A stretch of 64,000 nucleotides of DNA from positions 95,134,204-95,198,203 of the forward strand of contig NC_054704.1 of the NCBI RefSeq assembly GCF_016097555.1, given 5' to 3'. The translations under genes were made by a program, and so were the position numbers. The stretch is from Gigantopelta aegis. Its lineage: Eukaryota; Mollusca; Gastropoda; Neomphalida; Peltospiridae. Of this stretch, positions 49,658-60,222 are shown piece by piece. Each line of letters begins with the position of its first letter. Position 1 is the stretch's first letter. The notes beneath the pieces were generated by a model. The model made no database searches. It was not told where the DNA came from and was given only the letters and a program-made list of their open reading frames with translations.

Positions 49658-49972
49658 TAAAGTTTGTTTTGTTTATCGACACCAGTAGAGCACATTGATT
49701 TATTAACGATCAACTATTGGATGGCAAACATTTGGTAATTCTGACATGTAGTCCTGGAGAGAAAACCTACTAAATTTTTTTCCATTAATAACAAGGGATC
49801 TTTTATGCACCATCCCACAGACAGGATAGCACATACAACGTTCTTTGATATACCAGTCATGGTGCACTGGCTGAACCGAGAAATAAGCTAATGGACCACC
49901 GGTAGGGATCGATCCTAGACTGACTATGTATCAGGCGAGTGCTTTATCACTGGGCTTTGTCCCACGCCCCTG
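49658..49972 (-). mobile_element. SINE, head 1 / tail B
   Basis: Reverse copy from TTAAAGTTTGTTTTGTTTAT to CTTTATCACTGGGCTTTGTC CCACGCCCC; nearly full length. Confidence 0.88.
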
Positions 49973-50169
49973 CGCGTGCTGTAACCTCACCGTGGTGCAG
50001 GGGTGTAACATTCTCTTTGAGAATGGCCAATACAGCACAAATTGAAGTTTAGAGTAAAATTCGGTGTCCGTAAAATTCTGTGATATTTGTATTTGTATTT
50101 TTGCACAGTTCTTTACACTGTTTTTGTTTAAAGCTTGAATTTTTATATTGATGTTGATCATCACTTTAT

Positions 50170-50258
50170 TTATTTGCATTACCATAGTTTGACACCCAAT
50201 AGCCGATGTATTTTTCGTGCTGGGGTGTCGTTAAACATTCATTCATTCATTCATTGTC
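50170..50258 (+). mobile_element. SINE tail C fragment
   Basis: TTTGCATTACCATAGTTTGA CACCCAATAGCCGATG, GCTGGGGTGTCGTTAAAC and ATTC repeats. Confidence 0.72.
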
Positions 50259-50516
50259 CCACGCTTTAATAATAATTATAATTATTTCAATACACTGTAT
50301 GAAAATCCCAAATCGAGAAAAGTGACTAAAATGCAGGTGCTGCTGAAATGGTTTTGTTCTTACACTTGTTTGTAAGATAGAAAAAAAGGAAACTAGGTAC
50401 AAGAGGTTGTATATGTAATATTCAATAGGCAGGACAGAACGTGTCCATGGCCTTTGATATACCAGTCACGTGGGACTGGTTGGTAGAGGTAGAACAAAAC
50501 CCCAAATTGACATTTA

Positions 50517-50788
50517 TTGAAGGAAGGATTGAGGTCAGGAATAATGTGCTTATCTGATGCATGGTCCGTTTAGGATCGATCCCCATCGGTACGCCCATTG
50601 CACTATTGAAGGAAGGATTGGGGTCAGGAATAAATGTGCTTATCTGATGCACGGTCCGTTTAGGATCGATCCCCATCTGTACGCCCATTGCACTATTGAA
50701 GGAAGGATTGGGGTCAGGAATAAATGTGCTTATCTCATGCACGGTCCGTTTAGGATCGATCCCCATCCGTACGCCCATTGCACTATTT
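50517..50788 (+). repeat. SINE head repeated three times in tandem
   Basis: Unit of about 90 bp: TGAAGGAAGGATTGGGGTCA GG, TGCTTATCTGATGCACGGTC, GGATCGATCCCCATC, GCCCATTGCACTAT. The third unit runs on into one SINE core (50789-50908). Confidence 0.88.
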
Positions 50789-50908
50789 CTCGTTCCATTC
50801 ATCATACCAGGACTGGTATATCAAATGTCATAGTATGTGCTATCCTGTCTGTGGAATGGTGCACATAAAAAATTCCTTGCTACTAAAGGAAAAATGTAGC
50901 AGGTTTTT
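50789..50908 (+). mobile_element. SINE core following the tripled head
   Basis: TTCTCGTTCCATTCATCATA, GACTGGTATATCAAATG and GGTGCACATAAAA; tail missing. Confidence 0.78.
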
Positions 50909-51044
50909 TTGTTGACCACATCTCACCCTTTATGCAACGACCAATAACAAAAATATCCAGCACTTTCACCTGTCGTTCATGTACTTACTTTTTTTTACAC
51001 CCATAAATGTATGAGATGGTGGCGGGTGTCACAGGGCTGGAACA

Positions 51045-51320
51045 AATCCTCATATTTGGCCAAAAAAGGATAGAGATATTCGGGAAAAATTAGCTTGCCT
51101 GAAGTTTAATCACTATGTATTTCCATCAGTCTACCCACAATATTAGTTGTAATCCATGTAAAAATGCCTAGTGATTCGTTTGCAATCCTGTATAGCTGTT
51201 TGGCAGTATATGTAATGCTGTTATGAATAAATATTCGAGCACTTTTGTTTAATGTGGGCAAAAATCAGTCTGCCCAAACCACCTCCTACAAACATGGGAG
51301 CCTGTACGCCTATGCGTAGA
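51045..51320 (+). repeat. Unnamed interspersed repeat (GTACGCCTATG-end family)
   Basis: CACAATATTAGTTGTAATCC, GTATAGCTGTTTGGCAG and ATGGGAGCCTGTACGCCTAT G. The best copy for defining the family. A shorter relative is at 55480-55545. Confidence 0.65.
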
Positions 51321-51457
51321 GTAGAGAATGAAAGTCGAGAGGGCAGTCTGAGCTGGGGGCTGCTGGAGAAGCTGGCAAAAGACGGGCAACAGTGGCAATC
51401 TCTAGTTACAGCCTTATGTGTTTGTTAGCGCGAATGGGATTAAGTAAGTACGCCTAT

Positions 51458-51525
51458 GTTGACACCCATAGCTGATGTATTGTTTTGGTGCTGGGGTGTC
51501 ATTGAACATTTGTTCATAAACTTAA
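51458..51525 (+). mobile_element. SINE tail C fragment
   Basis: GTTGACACCCATAGCTGATG and TGCTGGGGTGTCATTGAAC. Confidence 0.62.
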
Positions 51526-51767
51526 TTTTGTCGGTGAGTCTCTTGATTACTCAGGAGAAATTATGAACCTCTGTGGAATATGGAACTTGAGAAGTTGGAG
51601 GGAATTACAAATCACAATGTAAGAAAGATGCACACAATGTCTAACAACTCAGAACATTTTAAACTGCAATTGTTTGGTGTTGAACGTGGCTATTTCGACA
51701 GACATGGAAACTTGAGGGCAATCGATCCTAAATTCCATCGCATCTGAAGCAAATTATCTATCACCGA

Positions 51768-52060
51768 GACAGGTGCTTGGGTCGTAGGATGAAACCATCT
51801 CAGTGGACCCATTCTCTGATCGGGATTTCCCCCGTCCTAACCAGAGCCCCACGACTGATATATCAAAGACTGATATGTGCTGTCTTTTCTAAGAAAGTGC
51901 ATATAAAAGATACCTTGCAGCTAATAGAAAAATGTAGCGGGTTTCATTAAGATAATACAAAAATTACCAAATGTTTAACATCCAATAGTCGATGATTAAT
52001 AAATCAATGTGTTCTAATTGTGTCGTTAAACAAAACGAACTTTAACTGTAACTTTAACTT
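51768..52060 (+). mobile_element. SINE, head 2 (partial) / tail B
   Basis: CAGGTGCTTGGGTCG, CATCTCAGTGGACCCATTC, GTGCATATAAAAGATACC, AACATCCAATAGTCGATGAT and GTCGTTAAACAAAACGAACT. Confidence 0.85.
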
Positions 52061-52159
52061 TTGGTATTAAACCAGTCTAAAACTGCGTCTGAGTTGATAA
52101 TATTTGAAAGATTTTATATGTCAAATATATACTCAAACGAGCTTCATTAAACATAATAT

Positions 52160-52620
52160 ATAGGATTTCATAAACATATCAACAGGTTATGCTAAGCTCG
52201 TGATAAGTAAACTTTTGATAATATGATAATTTCACAAGAGAAGGGCGGGATTTAGCTCAGTAGGTTGCGTGCTCGCTTGAGGTGCTTGCGTCTCAAGATC
52301 GAACCACCTCAGTGGATCCATTCAGCTGATTGGGTTTTTTCTCATTCCAACCACTGCACCACATCTGGACAAAGGCCGTGGCATGTGCTTTCCTGTCTGT
52401 GGGAAAGTGTATATAAAAGATCCCTTGTTGCAAATGTAGCGGGTTTCAAAATTCAGAATTACCAAATGTTTGACATCCAATAGCTGATGATTAATTAATC
52501 AATGTGGTCCAGTGGTGTCGTTAAACAAAACAAACTTCTTCTTCACGAGAAACATAAATTTGATAATAACTGGCACTGAGTTTGTTATTCTGGAAAATAA
52601 TAAGGAAGTTATTATATTCA
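52160..52620. mobile_element. MITE-like family Q fragment, split by a SINE
   Basis: GATAATTTCACAAGAG (left) and ACATAAATTTGATAATAACT GG...GAGTTTGTTATTCT (right) belong together as in 25034-25640; the SINE at 52244-52545 lies between. So this copy predates that SINE. Confidence 0.72.
52244..52545 (+). mobile_element. SINE, head 2 / tail B, inserted in a family Q element
   Basis: GGGCGGGATTTAGCTCAG head, core, GACATCCAATAGCTGATGAT and TTAAACAAAACAAACTTC. Probable target duplication TTCACAAGAG / TTCACGAGA. Confidence 0.9.
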
Positions 52621-52744
52621 TTGGTCAATCGCTAAAGCTGTTGATAATTGAACATTTAATAATATAGTAACTCAGAGCTGAAATTCAGGGTAGTCCCTTT
52701 AAGTTTCAAGAACGCTATCTTGGGCTTATGCATCAGTTATCTGG

Positions 52745-52935
52745 TTTGAACAAACTATCTGTCCAAAACGGGTTGGTAGTTAGTTGCTAGTGGTTAGTGA
52801 GAGCGAAATCGGTGTAGTTGCCTTTCATATACACAATGAATCTTTAAAACTCGCTCAAAGTGGGAGCCGGTACTGGGGTTCGAACATAGTATCTCCCAGC
52901 TTGAAAGCTAATGGCTTAGCTAATAGTCAACGAAG
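52745..52935 (-). repeat. Possible second tRNA-like SINE family, copy 2
   Basis: GTTGCTAGTGGTTAGTGAGA, GGAGCCGGTACTGGGGTTCG AAC (minus-strand B box). Compare 48372-48740. Confidence 0.45.
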
Positions 52936-53438
52936 CGATAGCAAACGATCACATTTATGCACTTTCTTATTTTCTTTAAAATGACAGACCCTAGTTTTTA
53001 AACACTATGGCGTTTTTTTATAAACTGAAATCAGACATTACCTAGATTTTATTGTTTAAATTATTATTGTTTAAATTATTATTAAGTCATCCTGGTGTTT
53101 CTAATACCACGAAATACATTTTTTATATTTTTAAAAAGGCACGTACCTCTGAGAAGTAACAATTCTGGAGACGAGCTCTAGTCTACTTTTTATATAAAGG
53201 ATAATTCACCTTTTCAACGTCGCAGACTTGTTTTACTCTATTGTAACTTTATCCAAATGATATATAATTTGTCGTAAAAACATTTCTAAATTATGTGGTT
53301 ATGTTGATGGTAGTTCTATGTCACTATAAAATGTGTTTAGGTTTGTGAATTAACCAAACTAAGTGTCCATTTTTTTCTGGCTGAATCTAAGGTATGCGAC
53401 TTTAATATACCAGTAGTGGAGTTATGATGGTAATATTA
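52936..53438. other. Intergenic sequence, unassigned
   Basis: AT-rich; nothing recognised up to the C run at 53439-53458. Confidence 0.5.
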
Positions 53439-53565
53439 CCCCCCCCCCCCCCCCCCCCAAGAAAAAACAATACAAAAACAACAACAAAAAATAACCCTCA
53501 GGTGAGATAAGAAGAAAACTTAATGTTTTAGTTAAGTACGCATATTTGTATTTACATATTCATTG

Positions 53566-53821
53566 TATAGTGGTCATATGGCCAAGGACCACACTAAAGA
53601 CGACACAGGACAACACGTACAGAATGAGATAATGAGAAAAGGAAACTCGATTCCGCGATTACATTATACTAGTAATCTTATTCGAGTAGCAGCAAGGGGT
53701 AGTACGTATCACGACCTATTACATCCGTTGTGGAGCACTGCCTGAAACGAGAAACTTCTGAGCCCACCGGCGCGGATTAATACTAGATCGATAGCGCACC
53801 ACTGGGCTACGTCCCGCTCCT
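53566..53821 (-). mobile_element. SINE, head 1 / tail A, diverged
   Basis: Reverse copy: GTCATATGGCCAAGGACCAC to GCACCACTGGGCTACGTCCC GCTCC. Older than its neighbours judging by mismatches. Confidence 0.8.
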
Positions 53822-53825
53822 AGTC

Positions 53826-54645
53826 CCAATGGAAGGAAGGAAGGAAGGAAGGAAATGTTTTATTTAACAACACACTCAACACATTGTATTTACGGTTAAA
53901 TAGCGTCGGACATATGGTTATGGACCACATAGATATTAAGAGGAAGGAAGGAAATGTTTTATTTAACAACACACTCAACACATTGTATTTACGGTTAAAT
54001 AGCGTCGGACATATGGTTATGGACCACATAATATTAAGAGGAAGGAAGGAAATGTTTTATTTAACAACACACTCAACACATTGTATTTACGGTTAAATAG
54101 CGTCGGACATATGGTTATGGACCACATAATATTAAGAGGAAGGAAGGAAATGTTTTATTTAACAACACACGCAACACATTGTATTTACGGTTAAATAGCG
54201 TCGGACATATGGTTATGGACCACATAATATTAAGAGGAAGGAAGGAAATGTTTTATTTAACAACACACTCAACACATTGTATTTACGGTTAAATAGCGTC
54301 GGACATATGGTTATGGACCACATAGATATTAAGAGGAAGGAAGGAAATGTTTTATTTAACAACACACTCAACACATTGTATTTACGGTTAAATAGCGTCG
54401 GACATATGGTTATGGACCACATAATATTAAGAGGAAGGAAGGAAATGTTTTATTTAACAACACACTCAACACATTGTATTTACGGTTAAATAGCGTCGGA
54501 CATATGGTTATGGACCACATAATATTAAGAGGAAGGAAGGAAATGTTTTATTTAACAACACACTCACACATTGTATTTACGGTTAAATAGCGTCGGACAT
54601 ATGGTTATGGACCACATAGATATTAAGAGGAAGGAAGAAAATATT
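53826..54645 (-). repeat. Tandem array of a SINE tail A end (about 8 copies of ~98 bp)
   Basis: Unit on the + strand: GGAAGGAAGGAAATGTTTTA TTTAACAACACACTCAACAC, TTTACGGTTAAATAGCGTCG and GGACCACATA(GA)TATTAAGA. Units are almost identical and lead into a complete SINE (54631-54937). Confidence 0.94.
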
Positions 54646-54937
54646 TTATTTAACGACGCACTTAACACATTTATGGTTAAGGACCAAACAACTAAACAGA
54701 TATTAAAAGAGGAAACCCGTTGTCGCCACGTCATGGGCTACTCTTTTCGATTAGCAGCAAGGGATCTTTTATATGCATCATCCCGCAGACAGGATAGTAC
54801 ATACCACTACCTTTGTTACATCAGTTGTGGAGCACTGGCTGGAACGACAAATAGTGCAATGGGTCCACCGACGGAAATCGATCGTAGATCGATCGCAAAT
54901 CTGGCGATCGTTGTACCACTGAGCTACGTCCCGCTCC
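54631..54937 (-). mobile_element. SINE, head 1 / tail A, at the end of the array
   Basis: GACGCACTTAACACATTTAT, TTTTCGATTAGCAGCAAGGG and GTACCACTGAGCTACGTCCC GCTCC. Confidence 0.9.
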
Positions 54938-55162
54938 TAGTCCCCATGGACTTATTGTTATATTAATGAATGCTAATATAGTGGGGTTTACGGTTTTGTA
55001 AAATGAAAAATGATGAAAAAAAATTGTACTAGAAATGAAATCAGTACGTGTAAAAAGACTTACGTAAACACTACACCACCCTTGAAACAGAGTAAATATG
55101 TGACCATGATAAATTAATTGTTTACAAAAACGTACGAGAGGGGAGATCGGGCGGTGGTGGCG

Positions 55163-55186
55163 GTGTGTGTGTGTGTGTGTGTGTGT
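55163..55186. repeat. (GT)n microsatellite next to a headless SINE
   Basis: GT repeat, then a G-rich stretch to 55215; again stands where a SINE head would be. Confidence 0.9.
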
Positions 55187-55216
55187 TTGTTGGGTGGGGT
55201 GGGGGTGGGGGGTCAC

Positions 55217-55418
55217 CAGCCAGTGCACCACGACTGGCAAATCTGGTACACGTGTGAGATGGTGCATATAAAAGATCCCTTGTTACTAATGGGAACCATG
55301 AGGGTTTCCTCACCAAGACTATATATCAAAATTAACAAATGTTTGACATCCCGTAGCCGATAATTAATCAATGATTGTGCTCTAGCGGTATTGTTAAACA
55401 AAACAAACTTTAACCTTT
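55217..55418 (+). mobile_element. Headless SINE core + tail B
   Basis: Starts CCAGCCAGTGCACCACGACT GG and ends TTAAACAAAACAAACTTTAA; same 5' break as at 3484. Confidence 0.86.
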
Positions 55419-55479
55419 TTTTTCGTATTCAAGCAGAAACGATGGAGACGTTCAAAGAAAATGGGTTGACCCGAAACGT

Positions 55480-55800
55480 TGTTATTCTGATTCGGGAATT
55501 TTCGTTTAATTCGGGCATAAATCAACCTGCTCCACCCCCAGGGACGTAGGATGGGGGGTGGTGGTGGTGGTGGTTTCGGGCGAACACCCCCCCCCCCCCC
55601 ACACACACACACTGAAACAAATGGTCCGCTTTCAGAACTAAAACATTCAGGTTTATACATATGGAATTTCCGGTCGTGCAAAAACAAAATAGAAATGGTC
55701 CACTTGGTTCATATTCGAACCTCCCCAAGTCCAACTCACGCTACGCACCTGCCCCCGAACAAATATATGTTTATTTTAAAGTTGAAACATGAAACACGCT
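55480..55800. other. Mixed repeat sequence with GGT and C/AC runs
   Basis: Contains TTCGGGCATAAATCAACCTG C (relative of the 51045 repeat), then a (GGT)n stretch, a C run and (AC)n. No gene recognised; apparent frames here follow from composition. Confidence 0.5.
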
Positions 55801-55958
55801 TAATATAGCACAGACGCAAGCGGACTGTTATTTCACTGCGTCTGGTTGCTAGCGTTTTCAAAACGCACACATATCGTAAAGGCATCAAGAGTGAATGAAT
55901 CCTTATACTTTCTGAAAATGGTCAACTCCAAGACAGCCATGAGAATCTATCGATTCTA

Positions 55959-56265
55959 AGGGCAGGATCTACCTCAGTCGGTCGAGCGCTCATTTAATGT
56001 GCGTCGGTTGGAGGATCAAATCTCCTCTGTGGACCCATTCGTTGATTGGGTTTGTTCCCGTTCCAACCGCGACTGGTATATCAACGGGCGTGGTATGTCA
56101 GTGGGAAAATTTATATAAGAAGATCCCTTGCTGCTAATGGAAAAACATATAGTAGGTTTCTTATGACGACGTCGTGTCAGAAATACCAAATGTTTGACAT
56201 TGAATAGCCGATGATTAATTAATCGATGTGCTCTAGTGGTGTTGTTAAACAAAATAAACTCTAGG
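55959..56265 (+). mobile_element. SINE, head 2 / tail B
   Basis: GGATCTACCTCAGTCGGTCG AGCGCTC, GGATCAAATC, core (part of GTGCACCAC lost), tail B to TTAAACAAAATAAACT. Confidence 0.88.
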
Positions 56266-56294
56266 TTGCAGCGTAAATGGTCTCACTGAAAACA

Positions 56295-56558
56295 GGGGCG
56301 GGACGTAGCTCAGTGGTAAAGCACTCGCCTGATGAGCGGTCGGTCTAGGATCGTTTCCTGTCGATGGGCCCATTGCGCTATTTCTCGTTCCAACCAGTGC
56401 TTAACAACTGGTGTAACAAAGGACGTGGTACGTACTGTCTCGTGTATGGGATACTACATACAAAGGACCCCATGCTAGCAGTTGTTAATCGAAAGGACTA
56501 GCCCGTAATTAAAAATATATTGAGTACGTCGTTAAATAAAACATTTTGTCCTTCCTTA
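56295..56558 (+). mobile_element. SINE, head 1 / tail A, shortened tail
   Basis: GGGACGTAGCTCAGTGGTAA AGC, GGATCGTTTCC, core, then a deletion before GAGTACGTCGTTAAATAAAA CATTTTG. Confidence 0.87.
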
Positions 56559-57000
56559 CTTCATTAGAAACAGCTAGTATGTTGAGTGTAAAATGACCGT
56601 TTAGAATGGCCTATGGTATAATGAATCTAACTGAGGAAAACAATAATTTTCAAGGACTTCTAGTATGCGAGAAACTAGTGAACTTAGCTTAACCTTCTGC
56701 TCTGAGCGAGTTAGATAGGCCATAATTGGGTGATAACAACATTTTGATACAAAGTTTTGTGTGTTACACTGCAATTCGGTTGTTATATGATCCTAGGTGC
56801 ATAGTGTGTACAAGATAACATTGCTGTCCTCATCAGGTCACTGTTGTCAATCTGTTGGTGGACTTTACCTCCTGGCATCAACTGCATAAACGCCAAACGC
56901 AGCTTTCAATAATATGTTATGGTTTTGGTTTGACATTTGAACTTGAATCATATGCCTTTGTGTTCTATTCTCAGTCTGTCGTTTCTATATCACCAGTAAC
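56559..57000. other. Intergenic sequence, unassigned
   Basis: Nothing recognised. Confidence 0.5.
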
Positions 57001-57047
57001 CCTATCTCTCTCTCTCTCTCTCTCTGTCTTTCTGTTTTGTTTGTTAC

Positions 57048-57327
57048 TTCCCGAGGTGCTTTGGTCGAAGGATCGAATCTTCTCGGTGGGCCAATTTGTT
57101 TTTTGATTTGTTCCCGTCCCAACCAGTGCCCCACAATTTGTATGTGCTATCCTGTCTATTGGAAAGTGCAGAATAAAAGATATCTTGTTGCAAAATGGAA
57201 AACTGTGGCGGGTTTCCTCTAAGACGGTGTGTCATAAAATTACCAACTCTTTGACATCTAATAACCAATGATTAATAAATCAATTTGCTTTAGTGGTGTT
57301 GTCAAACAAAACAAACTTTAACTTTGT
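57048..57327 (+). mobile_element. SINE, head 2 (partial) / tail B, after a CT repeat
   Basis: GAGGTGCTTTGGTCGAAGGA, AACCAGTGCCCCACAATTTG, GACATCTAATAACCAATGAT and TCAAACAAAACAAACTTTAA. A (CT)n run lies just upstream (57004-57025). Confidence 0.85.
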
Positions 57328-57414
57328 AAAAATCAAAACTCATTAGAGAATGTCACGAACATTAGTATCGTTGAACCATAGATGTAAGCACAATGGAAAC
57401 TAACTTGACATTTT

Positions 57415-57760
57415 TCATCTTTTATTAAAGAGTTATGTGCAATATAACTAAATCTAAATATTTACATATACCTAAAAATAACAAATTTAACACTCACTGT
57501 TCGAATCGAACACATGTAGGTATTAGGGGAGTATTGGAAATAAAACCTAACATCCTTTTTTATCTTTTATGAAATACATGCATTTACATGCAACATAACT
57601 AAATTAAAATACCAATATATTTATTTTAAAAATAACAAAAACATTTGACGCTCTTGCTATAAGTTATAACAATCACTGTTTGGATGTACACATTAGGCGG
57701 TTAATCTTTTATTAAATACTTATATGAACATAATTAAATCTAAATATTTATATTATGGGC
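57415..57760. repeat. Degenerate tandem repeat, three units
   Basis: TCTTTTATTAAA / TCTTTTATGAAA / TCTTTTATTAAA recur about every 145-155 bases, each followed by AACATAACTAAAT..AAATAT and (units 1, 2) ACA.TCACTGTT(C/T)G. Confidence 0.6.
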
Positions 57761-58106
57761 TACATAGATAAATTATTATCGCTGTATCGAGTAAATAGGT
57801 CAATCTAAAAGAATGATTATCTCTGACACTTTGCACTTACGTCAGCCACGAAAAACGTGTAGTAGTCGCAAGTACGTTGTTAACACCTCACTTCAGATAC
57901 TTAGCGTAAAAGATAAACGTATCCAGCCCGAGAAACCAATACTAAATACAGGCGCGGATCAAAGGGAGGGTGCTGGTGGTGCGCACCTCACCAGAATTCT
58001 GAAGTTGTCAGAAAATTCATGTGTTTGGCAATACAAATAAAAAGAATAAATATATATTTTTAAATACATGTAATATCTTTATTTGCTTCGTATTTTAGAG
58101 GGAAAT

Positions 58107-58109
<3 letters not shown>
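57761..58109. other. Intergenic sequence, unassigned
   Basis: Contains a short relative of other repeats (GGCGCGGATC, 57951 on); nothing else recognised. Confidence 0.45.

Positions 58110-58171
<62 letters not shown>
58110..58171. repeat. (AT)n microsatellite
   Basis: About 31 AT units. Confidence 0.95.
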
Positions 58172-58173
<2 letters not shown>

Positions 58174-58898
58174 GTAAGTTAATGTGATTTTAAATGCTAC
58201 ACGACATTACACCCCTTCCTAAATACTGTGGGTGTCATAGAAAAAATCTACATAAGCCTCTTCAAACTACATCAAATTGAAAGTATCGTAATGCCAAGGT
58301 CTCTGTTAACAGATGGATTTTGAATAGATCTTAGGTAAAAACAAACCTCAGGATTTAAAAAAAACCCAGGATATTCAATACATGTCTGTTTATTGGTATA
58401 TATGAAAGCCCATCCAAACCCTAATTGCACATTAATATACATGACAGTTGTTATTTTTATTACCCGAGCATGTCTCAAATAACAGAAGCCGGGTCTTGGG
58501 TAGTACCCATGTGAAAGATGGATCTGAACAAAACAGAGGCCCCTGGTCTGTAATAAAGTATTTACGGTTTATGTATGTAATAAAGTAGAACCATGCACAA
58601 GGCAATAGATGCCAGTCTAAACCAAATATATATAAATTTTATAAATTATTCAACTCTAAAAAAGCTGGTGTCCTTAGAAAACTTTCTATATTTTGTAATC
58701 TAATTATGAATCCTTTCAAATCCTCTGGCTGATATTCTGTGTATTTTTTTTGGTATTTATTAGTATGTATTTATTGTATTTATGTACATTTATGTATGTA
58801 TATATATCCTCATATGCCGTAGACTACGGCCTGAATGTAAAGTTCAGTTCAGTTCAGTGGGGGTAAGTACGGTTATACACCAACCCAAACCAAATACG
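58172..58898. other. Intergenic sequence, unassigned
   Basis: AT-rich. ACTACGGCCTGAATGTAAAG TTCAGTTCAGTTCAG (58823-58857) resembles the 3' end of a LINE with a short repeat tail, but no coding part is present. Confidence 0.4.
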
Positions 58899-59183
58899 GC
58901 CGGGATCTAGCTACAGCAGTTACAATTGAAGAGATTGGGTCAAAGGTTCTAAACGCCACTGTGGACTCATTCTCTGATTGTTTTTTTTTCATCAAGTGCT
59001 CCACGACTGGTATATCAAAGATCATGTGGGGAAAGTGCATAATAATATATTGTAACAGATGCCTTGCTGCTAATGGGAAAAAAAGTCGTGAGTTTCCTCT
59101 GAAGACTACGTGTCACAATTAGCAAATGTTTGACATCCAGTAGCCGATGATGAATTAATCAATCAAGCAATGTGCTGTTAACT
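58899..59183 (+). mobile_element. SINE, head 2 / tail B, diverged
   Basis: GGGATCTAGCTACAGCAGTT, AAGTGCTCCACGACTGGTAT, GACATCCAGTAGCCGATGAT; tail end worn. Confidence 0.8.
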
Positions 59184-59380
59184 TATTAAAATAAAATATA
59201 GATTTGAGTTGGAAAGGCCCATTTGAATGGAAAATGGAATTAAAAAAACAAATCTCTATAACAATGTGTTACTTTTGGGAAGATTAATATTTTAATGAAA
59301 TGAAAATGAAAGGAATGTTAATTTTAATAACTATATTAACTTTAAAACGTTTACAATAAAAGTTACACACACACACACAC

Positions 59381-59458
<78 letters not shown>

Positions 59459-59462
59459 AGAG
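59381..59462. repeat. (GA)n microsatellite
   Basis: Preceded by (CA)n at 59367-59380. Confidence 0.95.
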
Positions 59463-60045
59463 ATATTAAATCATGTAACAATGTAACACAATTTTAAATA
59501 CATATATTAATTTAAATTTAAAATGTTCTTTTTGTATATACATGTACATTGAGAAATAGTTCAAAATCTTTATTCGTAACAATAAGCATTTTACTAAAAA
59601 ATATCATAACACTTATCAAGTGTAACTACAAAAATAAAATAATGATACTGAAATACTAACTAGAAAAAGTATTAAATTAATTTACGCATTTACACATATG
59701 CATTGCACGATCGCAAGCATTCATGCAGATACAATACAAAATTAATATTCTTAAACCATATAATGAATCTCATTTGTTTACACAACTACAAATGATAGAT
59801 GCACGTTTATGCCGTTAAAAACGTAAATATCTACATAATCAAATACACGGCGCTAATTGTGAAACTAGGTTGATAACAATTCGAGCAAAGTGCAGATAGA
59901 AACCAAAGTTGAAATGCGACATTTCGGTACTATCTGACTGCAATTTCCCACGTGCCCTTGTCAGCAAGACCAAAAGTCAAATGATAAACATTTCATTTCG
60001 GTGAGCCAGATTGGACTTTAACATCACTGCGTAGTGATCCCGTCC
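59463..60045. promoter_or_regulatory. Upstream region of gene 2
   Basis: AT-rich to about 59850, then mixed sequence. CAAAGTTGA (59902) and TTGGACTTTA (60011) resemble nuclear-receptor (HNF4-type) half sites, which regulate apoB in vertebrates; this is only a resemblance. Confidence 0.3.
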
Positions 60046-60053
60046 TATAAAAA
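60046..60053 (+). promoter_or_regulatory. Probable TATA box of gene 2
   Basis: TATAAAAA lies 122 bases before the start codon of gene 2. With transcription start about 30 bases on, the 5' UTR would be near 90 bases, longer than in gene 1. Confidence 0.55.
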
Positions 60054-60167
60054 TAATGCCGTGTGGGTACCCCGGCAGAACCGTGAAGAAAGCCGGCATA
60101 TCACATTATTACTGTGCAACACGCGAAACACGAGAACCAGAGATAGAGACACGACTACGACAACACG

Positions 60168-60222
60168 ATGACGACGATGCAGCTGTGGCTGGTGGCAGTC
60201 CTCGTGGCTGGGGCACTGGCCG
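60168..60222 (+). CDS. Gene 2 exon 1: signal peptide
   Basis: Encodes MTTMQLWLVAVLVAGALA, a typical signal peptide, ending in phase 1 before GTGAGT. A second in-frame ATG three codons on could also be used. Confidence 0.88.

Noticed and set aside
98-56360. tRNA genes (A and B boxes at many sites)
   Set aside because: All lie in SINE heads with a following SINE core; none folds into a complete tRNA by eye.
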